Source of the DNA: Candidatus Zhuqueibacterota bacterium
GTDB lineage: Bacteria; Zhuqueibacterota; Zhuqueibacteria; Oceanimicrobiales; Oceanimicrobiaceae
DNA: 64,000 bases
Reading direction: 5' to 3'
Assembly (NCBI GenBank): GCA_029261995.1
Contig: JAJDAF010000036.1
Location: 339,470 to 403,469, forward strand
How positions within the stretch are numbered: the first letter of the stretch is position 1; each line of letters opens with the position of its first letter. Shown here piece by piece: positions 1 through 7,642 of the stretch. The notes beneath the pieces were generated by a model. That model saw nothing but the letters and a program-made list of their open reading frames with translations. It ran no database searches and was not told the DNA's origin. The position numbers were made by a program, and so were the translations under genes.

Positions 1-123
1 GGCCAGAAGTCAATTGTGGATATGAGCTTTCCGTTGACGGACTTCACCGTCTCCGCGACTGGATCGCGTCTTTGTTACGTTCGCGATGGCAACCTGTTCG
101 CTTTCAAACTCCCGGACCAATAA
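1..123 (+). CDS. C-terminal end of an unidentified protein (5' truncated by window edge)
   Basis: An open frame runs from base 1 to a TAA at 121-123 and gives the last 40 residues of a protein ending in NLFAFKLPDQ. The spacing of hydrophobic and Ser/Thr/Gly residues (SATGSRLCYVRDGNLFAF) resembles the last blade of a beta-propeller such as WD40-like or TolB repeats, but this is inference from very little sequence. A hairpin begins only a few bases after the stop, as expected for the end of a transcription unit. The function cannot be named. Confidence 0.6.
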   Translation, partial: GQKSIVDMSFPLTDFTVSATGSRLCYVRDGNLFAFKLPDQ

Positions 124-126
124 AAA

Positions 127-150
127 AGCCCGACTCATGTGAGCCGGGCT
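127..150 (-). terminator. Bidirectional intrinsic terminator between convergent genes
   Basis: AGCCCG (127-132) pairs with CGGGCT (145-150), with CTC/GAG pairing inside. On the minus strand the hairpin is followed by six T residues, giving a good intrinsic terminator for the lytic transglycosylase gene. The plus-strand gene ending at 123 reads into the same hairpin, but its U-tract on that side is poor. Confidence 0.75.
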
Positions 151-178
151 GGATTCTCTCTTGCAAATGTAGTGAGCG

Positions 179-865
179 TCAATTCACAGTCCTGAACTGC
201 TGATACAAGGACAGTACCGCGGGCACGTAGTTTTGCGTTTCGGCGAACAGGACGCCATTCGCCCGGTTCTGAGCCAGCCACATCTTGGCACGTTTGCCAC
301 CACCGTTGTAAGCGGCGAGCCCGCCATCGATCTCATACATTTCGATCAGACTCGACAGGTAACGACTTCCGAGACGAATATTCACAACTGGGTCAAAAAG
401 CACATCTTCCGCAGATGTCCACCTGATACCTGCGATACGAGCCAGGAACTCGCCAGTAGCGGGCATCACTTGCATCAGTCCGAGCGCGCCAACGGGAGAA
501 ACAACTTCCGGATCCCAGCTGAATGCGCTCTCGTGGGTAATGGTCGCGCAGACCAAATCGACATCAAGATTCTCATATTTCATCGCAGCGTCGGTAATCT
601 CGTGCGCGATGTCATACTTCCGCTGAGTCGCCATTTCAGGATTGAATCTATTGATGACAGAGATAACTTTGTCGATGTTCTCCCTGCGAATACTGTCGGT
701 TCGCGCGATGGATGTAAGCAGCTCGGTCTCCGTCAGAAGTTCCTGAGCTTGCACGGCAAGGCGTTTGCTTTCGATAACCTGATAAAAGAACAAAGCTGAA
801 AGTAGGCACAACGCCCCGGTCAACGAAAGGATTGTGTACTTCTCTTGCTTCAACTGTTTCTCCAA
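179..865 (-). CDS. Membrane-anchored lytic transglycosylase (SLT domain)
   Basis: This 228-residue protein has one N-terminal hydrophobic helix (about residues 11-30) and then an SLT/transglycosylase family 1 domain. The catalytic glutamate is E112 in the ITHESAFSW context, followed by GLMQVMPAT (129-137) and AYNGG (185-189), the three motifs of soluble lytic transglycosylases. The family cleaves the MurNAc-GlcNAc bond of peptidoglycan to give 1,6-anhydroMurNAc products. The single anchor puts the domain in the periplasm. It is a single gene with a terminator on each side. The family call is firm; whether it serves wall turnover, division or secretion-complex insertion cannot be read from the sequence. 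Confidence 0.9.
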   Translation of the reverse strand: MEKQLKQEKYTILSLTGALCLLSALFFYQVIESKRLAVQAQELLTETELLTSIARTDSIRRENIDKVISVINRFNPEMATQRKYDIAHEITDAAMKYENLDVDLVCATITHESAFSWDPEVVSPVGALGLMQVMPATGEFLARIAGIRWTSAEDVLFDPVVNIRLGSRYLSSLIEMYEIDGGLAAYNGGGKRAKMWLAQNRANGVLFAETQNYVPAVLSLYQQFRTVN

Positions 866-895
866 ACTTAAGTTATGCTTACCTGTTTCTCAAAA

Positions 896-930
896 AAAAG
901 AGAGAAACCCCAATCAGGATCCTCTCTTTT
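896..930 (-). terminator. Intrinsic terminator after the gluzincin/TolB/Omp85 gene
   Basis: AAAAGAGAG (896-904) and CTCTCTTTT (922-930) form a 9-bp stem with a 17-base loop. On the minus strand the stem runs into eight T residues. It lies about 100 bases after the stop of the large minus-strand gene and upstream of the transglycosylase gene, so it separates the two units. Confidence 0.7.
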
Positions 931-1029
931 CTAAGTATCTACTTACGAAGCTCGATGTTAAGAGTTCCCGATTTATTCTACTATACAAAAATATTTCAGG
1001 AACGGCGAAAAATACTGGTTATTTCACTC

Positions 1030-3981
1030 CTAGTAATCCAAGCCAATCGAGAAAAAGGTGCTTGGTGCGCCTCTTTCATGCTTAAACGGAAAGTCCCAGC
1101 GTAAGACAAGCAAGCCACCCAAGTTGAACCTGACACCCAGACCATAGGCGGTTTTCGTATTGTTGAAGCTGTAGGTCTGGTCATCCGGGATGAATTGTCC
1201 AGCGTTGTTTGGGTCTGCCACGACGAACCCGGTCGGGCCCCAGGTGTTGGCCGCGTCAAAGAAGGCGACCGCGGTCAGGAAATCATATTGCATCGGCAGG
1301 AATGGCAGGACCGGGAACCTGAGTTCAAGGTTCTGATAGAATGCACGGGTGCCGCGCAGCCTGCCCCAATCGTCTCCTCTAAACGTAAATGGGCCACCAA
1401 TACTGAATAACCGGTTGTCCCTGCCAGTCGTCAGACCACCAGACAACCGGTAGGCCAATGACAATCGCGGCATGTGGATGGCGAAATACTTGCGATAATC
1501 TGCAAAGAACATGGCCCAGCGCAGGTCGCCGACATTTTGTTGAATTCTGAAACGCGCCCGGGTGCCGGAGATGGGCGCCGACAGCCCCCAAAAAGCCGAA
1601 TCGCGTACCAATGTGATGTCTGCGCTGCCGTATATTGCGTTGCTCACGTCCTGGCTGGAAGGGGTGCCGAAAAAACTGAACTGCACGACATCGCGATCAG
1701 CGAAGAACAGATTGGAACCGATTTCCAGGCGTGAAAATCGGCTAAATGGCAGCGACGCTCCCAAGCCGACACCCCGGAAAATCTGTGTGACGAATTCTGC
1801 CCCACCGGCCGTGTAAATGCCGAAATCATCTCTGAACTGAAAGGCCGAAAAAGACCAATTCAGCCGGCGCCTCTGATTGAAGTAGGTGGCGACAATCGTG
1901 GACTCAAGCGGGTCGCCAAAGAGTGCGGCCTGGATAAGTAGGTTCTTGTCGCCCAGCATGTCACTGAACAAGAAGGCGGTCTGTCCGGCGAACCCTACAT
2001 TGGTGCCAAAGCCACCGTTTCCGTAAACCAAATCCGGGCTCAGTTTGGAATTGTACTCTGACAGCAGAAACTCCGTGCTGTCGGCCTTGGCGTACTCTCT
2101 GTACTTGTCATTTGGGTCTTCGAGTTCTTCGAGGACCGCCAGGCTCATATCATCGACTGGCTCTCGTTCGTACTCATCCAACGTGTAGATGTACCAGCCG
2201 GCGTTGGAGAAAGCGCTAAAAGCAAGACGTCCGGTTTCAGGAGCCAGGGTGATTGCCGGGCTTTCCGTGATGATTCCGGAAACGCCCGTGATGAAATTTG
2301 TGATGCGAAAAAGCCGACGTTCATCCGGATAGACTGAATAGATGTTCGGAATTCCGTTCATGTCGGAAACGAAGAAAATCTCGGACCCATCTTTGTTCCA
2401 GATGGGATTTATGTGGTTGCCGCCAGTTTCGGTAATCAACTGTACTTCTTTGCTTGCAATGTCAAACAGGGCGATGTTGTATTCGCCAAAAATCAGGCTG
2501 TCAATCTTGGTGTTCGGACCGCGGTCGGTTGTGTAGGCAATGGTTTTGCCGTCCGGCGACCATTGCGGGTGCATTTGAGCATAGCGATCATGAGTCAGTT
2601 GTTGCAGATTCTCGCCATCAGCGGTAGTGATGTACAAATCCGAAATGCCGCCAACCGTTCCGCTGAACACGAGTTTGTCCCCGTTGGGCGACCAGCTTGG
2701 CGCGGCCATACCGGTCACCTGCTCGAATGCCAGTTTCTTGACGACTTTGTTGCGTTTGGCATCAACGATGTAAAGCGCATCCCTTTCACCTGCCTTCGCC
2801 ACAAATGAAAAGAATTTTCCATCTGGTGACCAATTCATAGCCGTAGTGAAGTAGCGCAGGGTCTCATAGCTCTGGCTGGAACCGCTTCTGACGACCTGAC
2901 GAATCTTGTCGTCACGGTAGCCCTGGCCATCCTCATTCTTGACCAAACCTCGCAGCAACATATTCAAGGTGAAATTCTTGTCGCCGACGTATGCCAGATT
3001 CTGGCCATCAGGCGAAATGGCAGGCACGATATTCAGCTTGGTGCAATCATAACACGGGTCGGAGATCGGCTCGGCCACTTCTTCAGGTCGGACCAATACC
3101 ACATCCTTGGGCAGGTAGCGGGCTCGGGCATCATCGTGCCAGCGTTTGGAAAGTTCCACCAAGTCGAGACCCGTGTGTGCTTTATAGGCTCGATTCAAAT
3201 CACCGGTAGCGCGGGCCGTCTTGAAGATGCGCCCGACAACTTCCTTACCGTATCGTTCGCCGACGTAGTACCAGATGGCCTGCCCCATTCGATAGACACG
3301 GATGTCGAAGACGAAAGTCATATCCGGGATGGACAAAAGCTTGTTGTTCAGAACCGCGTCACGCATCCACATGCGGGTGATGTTGTCCATTCCAACCGAC
3401 AGATACTCCGCCATTCCCTCGATAAACCAGAGCGGCGGATTAAAACGGCGAATCACCTCGCCCGGCGTGTCCGCAAGCATGATGTCGAATTGGAAAGCAT
3501 GGACCATCTCGTGCGTAAGGACATGAATAAACTGACCATAGGAGCCGGTGATCGGCAGGATCATCCTGCCCTTTAGACCCTCGGTCACACCCTGAGTGCC
3601 TTCACTGATATAGCTCTGGATAGCATTTGTCTGCTGAAAATCGTTGTGAGACGAATAAATCAGCAGCGGTATTTTTTGCTTGAATTTGTAGTCAAGCACC
3701 TCGCTCAGGTATGCATACGAGCGTTCCGCGATCTCAGCCGCGTCCAAAGCTGCTTGTCGTTCTTCCTCGTAGAAATGAATGTCGAAATGCTCGGTATTGA
3801 TCACCGACCAATCGAATGTCTTATAGTGGACTTTGTTCTTCCCAAAACCAAAGATGTCTCCGAATTGCGCAAAGGAGTTGGAGGAAAACAGCAGTAGCAT
3901 GACCAGCGGCAAGAATCTGCTGAGAAAGCGTGAATTACTTCCGGGGAGAAGAGAAGGGAGTCGGGGAAAAAAACTAACCAT
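1030..3981 (-). CDS. Secreted peptidase-MA-like / TolB-propeller / Omp85-type beta-barrel fusion protein
   Basis: This 983-residue protein has a signal peptide (hydrophobic 24-36, likely cut after SFA at 36-38). A gluzincin-type domain follows with HEMVH (157-161) and WFIEGMAEY (185-193), the layout of peptidase MA-like metalloproteases. Next come TolB/WD40-like propeller repeats with motifs such as WSPDGK and WSPNGDKLVFSG (about 320-620). The last 300 or so residues look like an Omp85/surface-antigen barrel: GGPFTFRG, ELRFP, and an aromatic C-terminus (GLDY). The start is set by a strong AAGGAGG at 3991-3997, 9 bases upstream. All zinc ligands appear present. Inference: the barrel anchors a periplasmic propeller and possible protease at the outer membrane. 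It is monocistronic with its own terminator. Substrate unknown. Confidence 0.85.
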   Translation of the reverse strand: MVSFFPRLPSLLPGSNSRFLSRFLPLVMLLLFSSNSFAQFGDIFGFGKNKVHYKTFDWSVINTEHFDIHFYEEERQAALDAAEIAERSYAYLSEVLDYKFKQKIPLLIYSSHNDFQQTNAIQSYISEGTQGVTEGLKGRMILPITGSYGQFIHVLTHEMVHAFQFDIMLADTPGEVIRRFNPPLWFIEGMAEYLSVGMDNITRMWMRDAVLNNKLLSIPDMTFVFDIRVYRMGQAIWYYVGERYGKEVVGRIFKTARATGDLNRAYKAHTGLDLVELSKRWHDDARARYLPKDVVLVRPEEVAEPISDPCYDCTKLNIVPAISPDGQNLAYVGDKNFTLNMLLRGLVKNEDGQGYRDDKIRQVVRSGSSQSYETLRYFTTAMNWSPDGKFFSFVAKAGERDALYIVDAKRNKVVKKLAFEQVTGMAAPSWSPNGDKLVFSGTVGGISDLYITTADGENLQQLTHDRYAQMHPQWSPDGKTIAYTTDRGPNTKIDSLIFGEYNIALFDIASKEVQLITETGGNHINPIWNKDGSEIFFVSDMNGIPNIYSVYPDERRLFRITNFITGVSGIITESPAITLAPETGRLAFSAFSNAGWYIYTLDEYEREPVDDMSLAVLEELEDPNDKYREYAKADSTEFLLSEYNSKLSPDLVYGNGGFGTNVGFAGQTAFLFSDMLGDKNLLIQAALFGDPLESTIVATYFNQRRRLNWSFSAFQFRDDFGIYTAGGAEFVTQIFRGVGLGASLPFSRFSRLEIGSNLFFADRDVVQFSFFGTPSSQDVSNAIYGSADITLVRDSAFWGLSAPISGTRARFRIQQNVGDLRWAMFFADYRKYFAIHMPRLSLAYRLSGGLTTGRDNRLFSIGGPFTFRGDDWGRLRGTRAFYQNLELRFPVLPFLPMQYDFLTAVAFFDAANTWGPTGFVVADPNNAGQFIPDDQTYSFNNTKTAYGLGVRFNLGGLLVLRWDFPFKHERGAPSTFFSIGLDY

Positions 3982-4389
3982 TTTGATATTCCTCCTTAAA
4001 TTTGAGGTTGCGCTTGGGGAGAAATGATAATTTATGAACTTGCGGTATTCAAATCCACTATTATTTGTACTAATTCAAGTACTTGATAGTACTCTACCCC
4101 AATTTACCGATTATGTCGATCAAATATTCCCGGTGTTTGGTTTCCAGCCACACTGAGTTGATTCCGATCATCTCAGTTTCATCATCGCCACATTCTTACA
4201 AGACGCTTATTAGAATCCTGTGATATTATTGACACACAATGCCCGCCGCCAACCCACTTCCTGCAATTCCCGGCGCTCCCAGATCGTGAATGTCAACCGA
4301 TCGCGAAAACCATGCCACAGCAAAGAAAAAACGCCAGGCAAAGACAACCTGGCGTTCGGGTTTGTATGCGCGCGTCCTGCGCGCCAATG
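3982..4389 (-). promoter_or_regulatory. 408-bp intergenic region upstream of the barrel fusion gene, with phased GTACT repeats
   Basis: No gene is supported here. Three GTACT words at 4067-4071, 4079-4083 and 4089-4093 are spaced 12 and 10 bp apart, close to one helical turn, and the middle one sits in the palindrome AAGTACTT (4077-4084). They lie about 85-110 bp upstream of the start codon at 3981, in an AT-rich stretch that probably holds its promoter. I could not settle on a convincing -35/-10 pair. The rest holds the terminator of the small upstream gene. Confidence 0.35.
4330..4356 (-). terminator. Intrinsic terminator of the small gene at 4390-4608
   Basis: AACGCCAGG (4330-4338) and CCTGGCGTT (4348-4356) make a perfect 9-bp stem with a 9-base loop. 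On the minus strand it is followed by TTTTTCTTTG. It lies 33 bases after the stop of the 72-residue reading frame, which supports that frame being a transcribed gene. Confidence 0.8.
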
Positions 4390-4608
4390 CTAGGCTACCG
4401 CTGGCTCGGCTTGAGCTCGATGACGCATGTAACCAACTCTAAATTGCTCGGCCCGCCCTTCTGAGATCCAGAGCATCGCTGCATCCTGAAAGGAGACGCC
4501 ATCGTGACTTTGTTGAGAAATGCCCAACCTGAACCGTTCGATTTCCATCAACTGCAGCGCCATGTAGTCTGACTGGTTAATTCCTTTTTCTCGCATATTG
4601 GCCACCAT
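4390..4608 (-). CDS. Small conserved-looking hypothetical protein
   Basis: A 72-residue frame ends just before a strong terminator and opposes no other gene. The core (IERFRLGISQQSHDGVSF to AAMLWISEGRAEQFRVGY) is an amphipathic alpha-helical pattern. It resembles the short 'IEKHKW...SEKAGRDIG...A..WI...A..FR' proteins I recall from environmental genomes; that is recollection, not a search. There are no membrane segments, signal peptide or cysteine motif. The start could be M1 or M5; neither has a clear ribosome-binding site. Function unknown. Confidence 0.55.
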   Translation of the reverse strand: MVANMREKGINQSDYMALQLMEIERFRLGISQQSHDGVSFQDAAMLWISEGRAEQFRVGYMRHRAQAEPAVA

Positions 4609-4942
4609 TCGTTTGCTGAGTCACGGAAACATCTTTCAATTCACAACCGGTCTCTCAAAAACCGGTCAGTGTCATGCAAAAAGTATACCACCGCGACAAT
4701 AGCTGTCGTCCGGATGCTAACCATGATACCTGATACTTCAAAAAAATCAAAAACGCCTGCGTACGGGAACCGACGGCGAGACCTATCATGACCGTCACTA
4801 TTCCTCCCGCCGTCAAGAGAGTGTGAACCTGAGTGTGCAAATCCTTCATCGACCGCACGGCAGGGGGCACGCGCGACCAGCGACATCAAGATGGTAACCG
4901 AGTTAGCAGGCAGTATGCGATCGGAAGCGCCAAGGCTTGGAG
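4609..4942. other. 334-bp gap with no supported gene
   Basis: This lies between the M16 protease stop and the small hypothetical gene. Minus-strand frames here include a short hydrophobic stretch (around TAGGIVTVMIGLAVG), but none has a ribosome-binding site and the frames break into each other. It may be a decayed small membrane gene or plain spacer carrying the promoter of the small gene. ACCGGT occurs twice near 4646-4666 as a weak hairpin. Confidence 0.3.
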
Positions 4943-7564
4943 TCAGGGTGTACCGCGCACAATGCCCTCCACCGGGCATTCCTCGTTGAAATACTTCTGG
5001 GCGGCTTGCGCCATCTCGTCGGCAGACACGCGTTCCAACTCAGCCACAACTTGATGCAAATCTTCGGCTCCGCCGCCAATCAACTCGTGGTGCGCGTATT
5101 GGGCCATTTGAGCATTGCAGGTCTCCAGCCCCATCTGATGCGTGCCGACGGTGTAGCGTCGTGCTCGCTCGAACTCTTCCCTTGTAATCTGGTTGTCCAG
5201 CACCTTCCGAAACTCCGCCAGCAAGCCCTGGCGGGCCTTTTCTTCCTGCCCCGGGGAGGTTGCGATATAGGTGACAAAAGCCCCTCCCAACTGCCGGGAA
5301 ATCAGGTATGACGAAACCGTGTAAGCGAGACTCTTCCTGCCTCTGAGTTCTTCGAAGAACCGTCCTCCCAACCCGGAAACGATATTCTGCAGGATGCGTA
5401 TAGCGCTGTAATCCCTATCGATGAATGCCGGCGCGGGGAACCCAATCGCCAGGGCGGTTTGCTGCTTTTCCCGCTCCTCGACGACGCTAGTCATTTGCTT
5501 GGGCCATGCTGGCGCGGACGGTGGCGCGACGGTCAAACCGCTTTTGAGGTTCGGGAGCAATTGGCCGGCTTTGTCAATCATTTCATCCATGCTGGTGTCA
5601 CCGACAGCAACAATTGTCAGCCGGTTCGCAAGGAAGTGACGTCCATGCCACTCCTTCAAATTATCTCGGGAGATGCTTGAAATAGTGTCGTCCCTGCCAA
5701 GCGGAGGCAGCCCGTACGGGTGGTCGGCGAACATGGCTCCGGAAAAAAGCTGGATCGGGTAGCTGAACATGTCATCTTGCAGACGCCGGGCCCTGGCAAT
5801 GGTCTGTTCCTTCTCTTTCCCGAGTTCATCGTCAGGAAAGGTCGGGTGGCAAAGGATCTCCGTTAAGATCTCCCAGCCTCGTTCAAAATGCTTGGCCAGA
5901 ATATCAAGCGAGCAGCCGAAATAGTCCGGGTCCGCGGAAAAATCGATTGAGGTGCCCAGCCCTTCAATCTGCGATGCGATCTCGGCTGCCGAAAGATGCC
6001 CGGCGCCTTTTAGCGCCATCCTTGCGGTCAGGCCACTGATGCCGGCATTGGCTTTGCTTTCAGCGGTCCTGCCGCCCGGAGCGTAGATCCCAACCGAAAC
6101 AACCGGCAAATGGTGGTCTTCCCGCACCAGTAACGTCGCGCCGGACTCAAAAGCATACCTGCTCAAACCTTTCGCTGGGGAACTGTGGTTTGCCCGCACG
6201 TGCCAGTTTAGCGCCGGCACCGGGCGGTCAGGCCGTGGCTTTCGGTTGTCGATGGCGTTATCCAGGCTGCGCCGGAATTCCCGCGCAAGCCGGTCTGGCG
6301 AAATTGCGCCAAGTCCGGAAGCGGCGGAAACGTACTCAAAGACGGTACAGTTCTCCGGATGCAGATACCTCTCTGCGACGCGGGATATATCGCCGGCCGT
6401 TACCTGGTAAAGCTTTTCGAGATAGCCGTCTATCAGTTCGAAGCCTCCGAGCGCTTCGTAGGCGGCCAGTACGCGAGCATGGCCGGCTACTGTCTCCATG
6501 CTTGAAATCGTCATCGATTCAAGCATGTTTCGCGCCTTCTCAAGCTCCCCGGAAGTCACCGGTTGTTGCAGAACGCCCGCGACTTGCTCCATTATCGCGG
6601 AGGCTGCCTGTCGCAGTCGCCCCGCGTCGGAGATGGCGTCAATCGAAAAGATGCCGAAATCGGCAAGGGTGTAATTATGCGCCGAAACCGAATGCGCAAG
6701 CTGCTTCTCTTCTTTTACAAAACGATTGAGTCGCGAACTTCGGCCGTAGCCGAGCACGAACGCCAATATCTCGAGCGCGTACGAGTCCTCCTGCAGACTG
6801 CCGGGTACGTGAAACCCAAAACTCACATAGCCGTGCTGGATATCGTCTTCCAGGTAACCGTAGCGAAACTTCTGCTGCGCCGGCTCGGCAGGTGCGCAGT
6901 CCTTCCCCAGAGTTCCCCGGTCGAAAGCACCGTAGTGTTGCAGAACCTCACGCGATACTTGCTCTGAATCAACGTCGCCGGCAACGACTAGAATGATATT
7001 TTCCGGCCGGTAGAGATTGTTGTGAAAGGTCAGAAAATCATCACGTGTCAACCTTCGCAGGCCAGCCTCGGTACCGATACGCCAGCGCCTGATCCGGTGT
7101 TGGTTAAACGCGGTCTCGAACAGTTTCTCACGAACAACCGCTCCTGGATTGTCCAGCTTTCTTTTGGCTTCCTGAATCACGACCTCGGTTTCTTTGACAA
7201 GCTCCTCCGCATCAAAGGTCGAATTGAGCAGCGCATCTGCCTGTATCTCCAAGCCTTCTGCAAAATGTGCGCTGGGAACCACGGTGTAGTACATCGTGTG
7301 GTCATAAATCGTGCTTGCGTTGAGATAGCCACCTAGCGCCTTGGTCTGCTTGGCGAGTTCTCCAACACCGCGCTTCTGTGTGCCCTTAAAGAACATGTGC
7401 TCGATAAGATGTGAGATTCCCACCACATCATCGGACTCATCAAAGTATCCTGCCTTTACATAAGCGAAAATCGCGGCCACCCCGGCATTATGATTTTCTT
7501 TGACCAGCAGGGTGAAACCGTTGTCCAGGACTGTTCTTTGAACGCCATCACTTAGTCTTGCCAT
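4943..7564 (-). CDS. M16 family zinc protease, two-half protein with one active half
   Basis: Starting at the ATG at 7562-7564 the protein has 873 residues. The N-terminal half holds the inverted zinc motif HLIEH (52-56, catalytic E55) and the third ligand region ETEVVIQEAKR (E132). The C-terminal half repeats the fold (from about residue 440) without an HxxEH motif but keeps the R...Y substrate-pocket region (GGRFFEEL to LAYTVSSY). A frame extending upstream to 7612 is open, but it would run through an intrinsic terminator at 7590-7610. GAAAGG sits just ahead of the chosen ATG, so the shorter start is preferred. No signal peptide is evident, unlike the second M16 protein at 14361-17168, so it may be cytoplasmic. 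The family degrades peptides in a closed chamber. Confidence 0.9.
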   Translation of the reverse strand: MARLSDGVQRTVLDNGFTLLVKENHNAGVAAIFAYVKAGYFDESDDVVGISHLIEHMFFKGTQKRGVGELAKQTKALGGYLNASTIYDHTMYYTVVPSAHFAEGLEIQADALLNSTFDAEELVKETEVVIQEAKRKLDNPGAVVREKLFETAFNQHRIRRWRIGTEAGLRRLTRDDFLTFHNNLYRPENIILVVAGDVDSEQVSREVLQHYGAFDRGTLGKDCAPAEPAQQKFRYGYLEDDIQHGYVSFGFHVPGSLQEDSYALEILAFVLGYGRSSRLNRFVKEEKQLAHSVSAHNYTLADFGIFSIDAISDAGRLRQAASAIMEQVAGVLQQPVTSGELEKARNMLESMTISSMETVAGHARVLAAYEALGGFELIDGYLEKLYQVTAGDISRVAERYLHPENCTVFEYVSAASGLGAISPDRLAREFRRSLDNAIDNRKPRPDRPVPALNWHVRANHSSPAKGLSRYAFESGATLLVREDHHLPVVSVGIYAPGGRTAESKANAGISGLTARMALKGAGHLSAAEIASQIEGLGTSIDFSADPDYFGCSLDILAKHFERGWEILTEILCHPTFPDDELGKEKEQTIARARRLQDDMFSYPIQLFSGAMFADHPYGLPPLGRDDTISSISRDNLKEWHGRHFLANRLTIVAVGDTSMDEMIDKAGQLLPNLKSGLTVAPPSAPAWPKQMTSVVEEREKQQTALAIGFPAPAFIDRDYSAIRILQNIVSGLGGRFFEELRGRKSLAYTVSSYLISRQLGGAFVTYIATSPGQEEKARQGLLAEFRKVLDNQITREEFERARRYTVGTHQMGLETCNAQMAQYAHHELIGGGAEDLHQVVAELERVSADEMAQAAQKYFNEECPVEGIVRGTP

Positions 7565-7589
7565 AGTGACCTTTCGATTTAACAAAAAA

Positions 7590-7610
7590 GGCGCGCCTTG
7601 CAGGCGCGCC
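7590..7610 (-). terminator. Intrinsic terminator after the MltD-like gene
   Basis: Two copies of the palindrome GGCGCGCC (7590-7597 and 7603-7610) flank a 5-base loop and form a very stable GC stem. On the minus strand it is followed by TTTTTTGTT. It lies about 33 bases past the MltD-like stop and 26 bases ahead of the M16 start codon. Confidence 0.85.
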
Positions 7611-7642
7611 AACGAATACTTGCCAGTTAGTGCTGATTTGGA

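Noticed and set aside
4655..4870. Minus-strand 71-codon frame with a hydrophobic stretch between the M16 gene and the small hypothetical gene
   Set aside because: There is no ribosome-binding site and the frame breaks against neighbouring ones; at best it is a decayed gene, so it is only noted as part of the gap.
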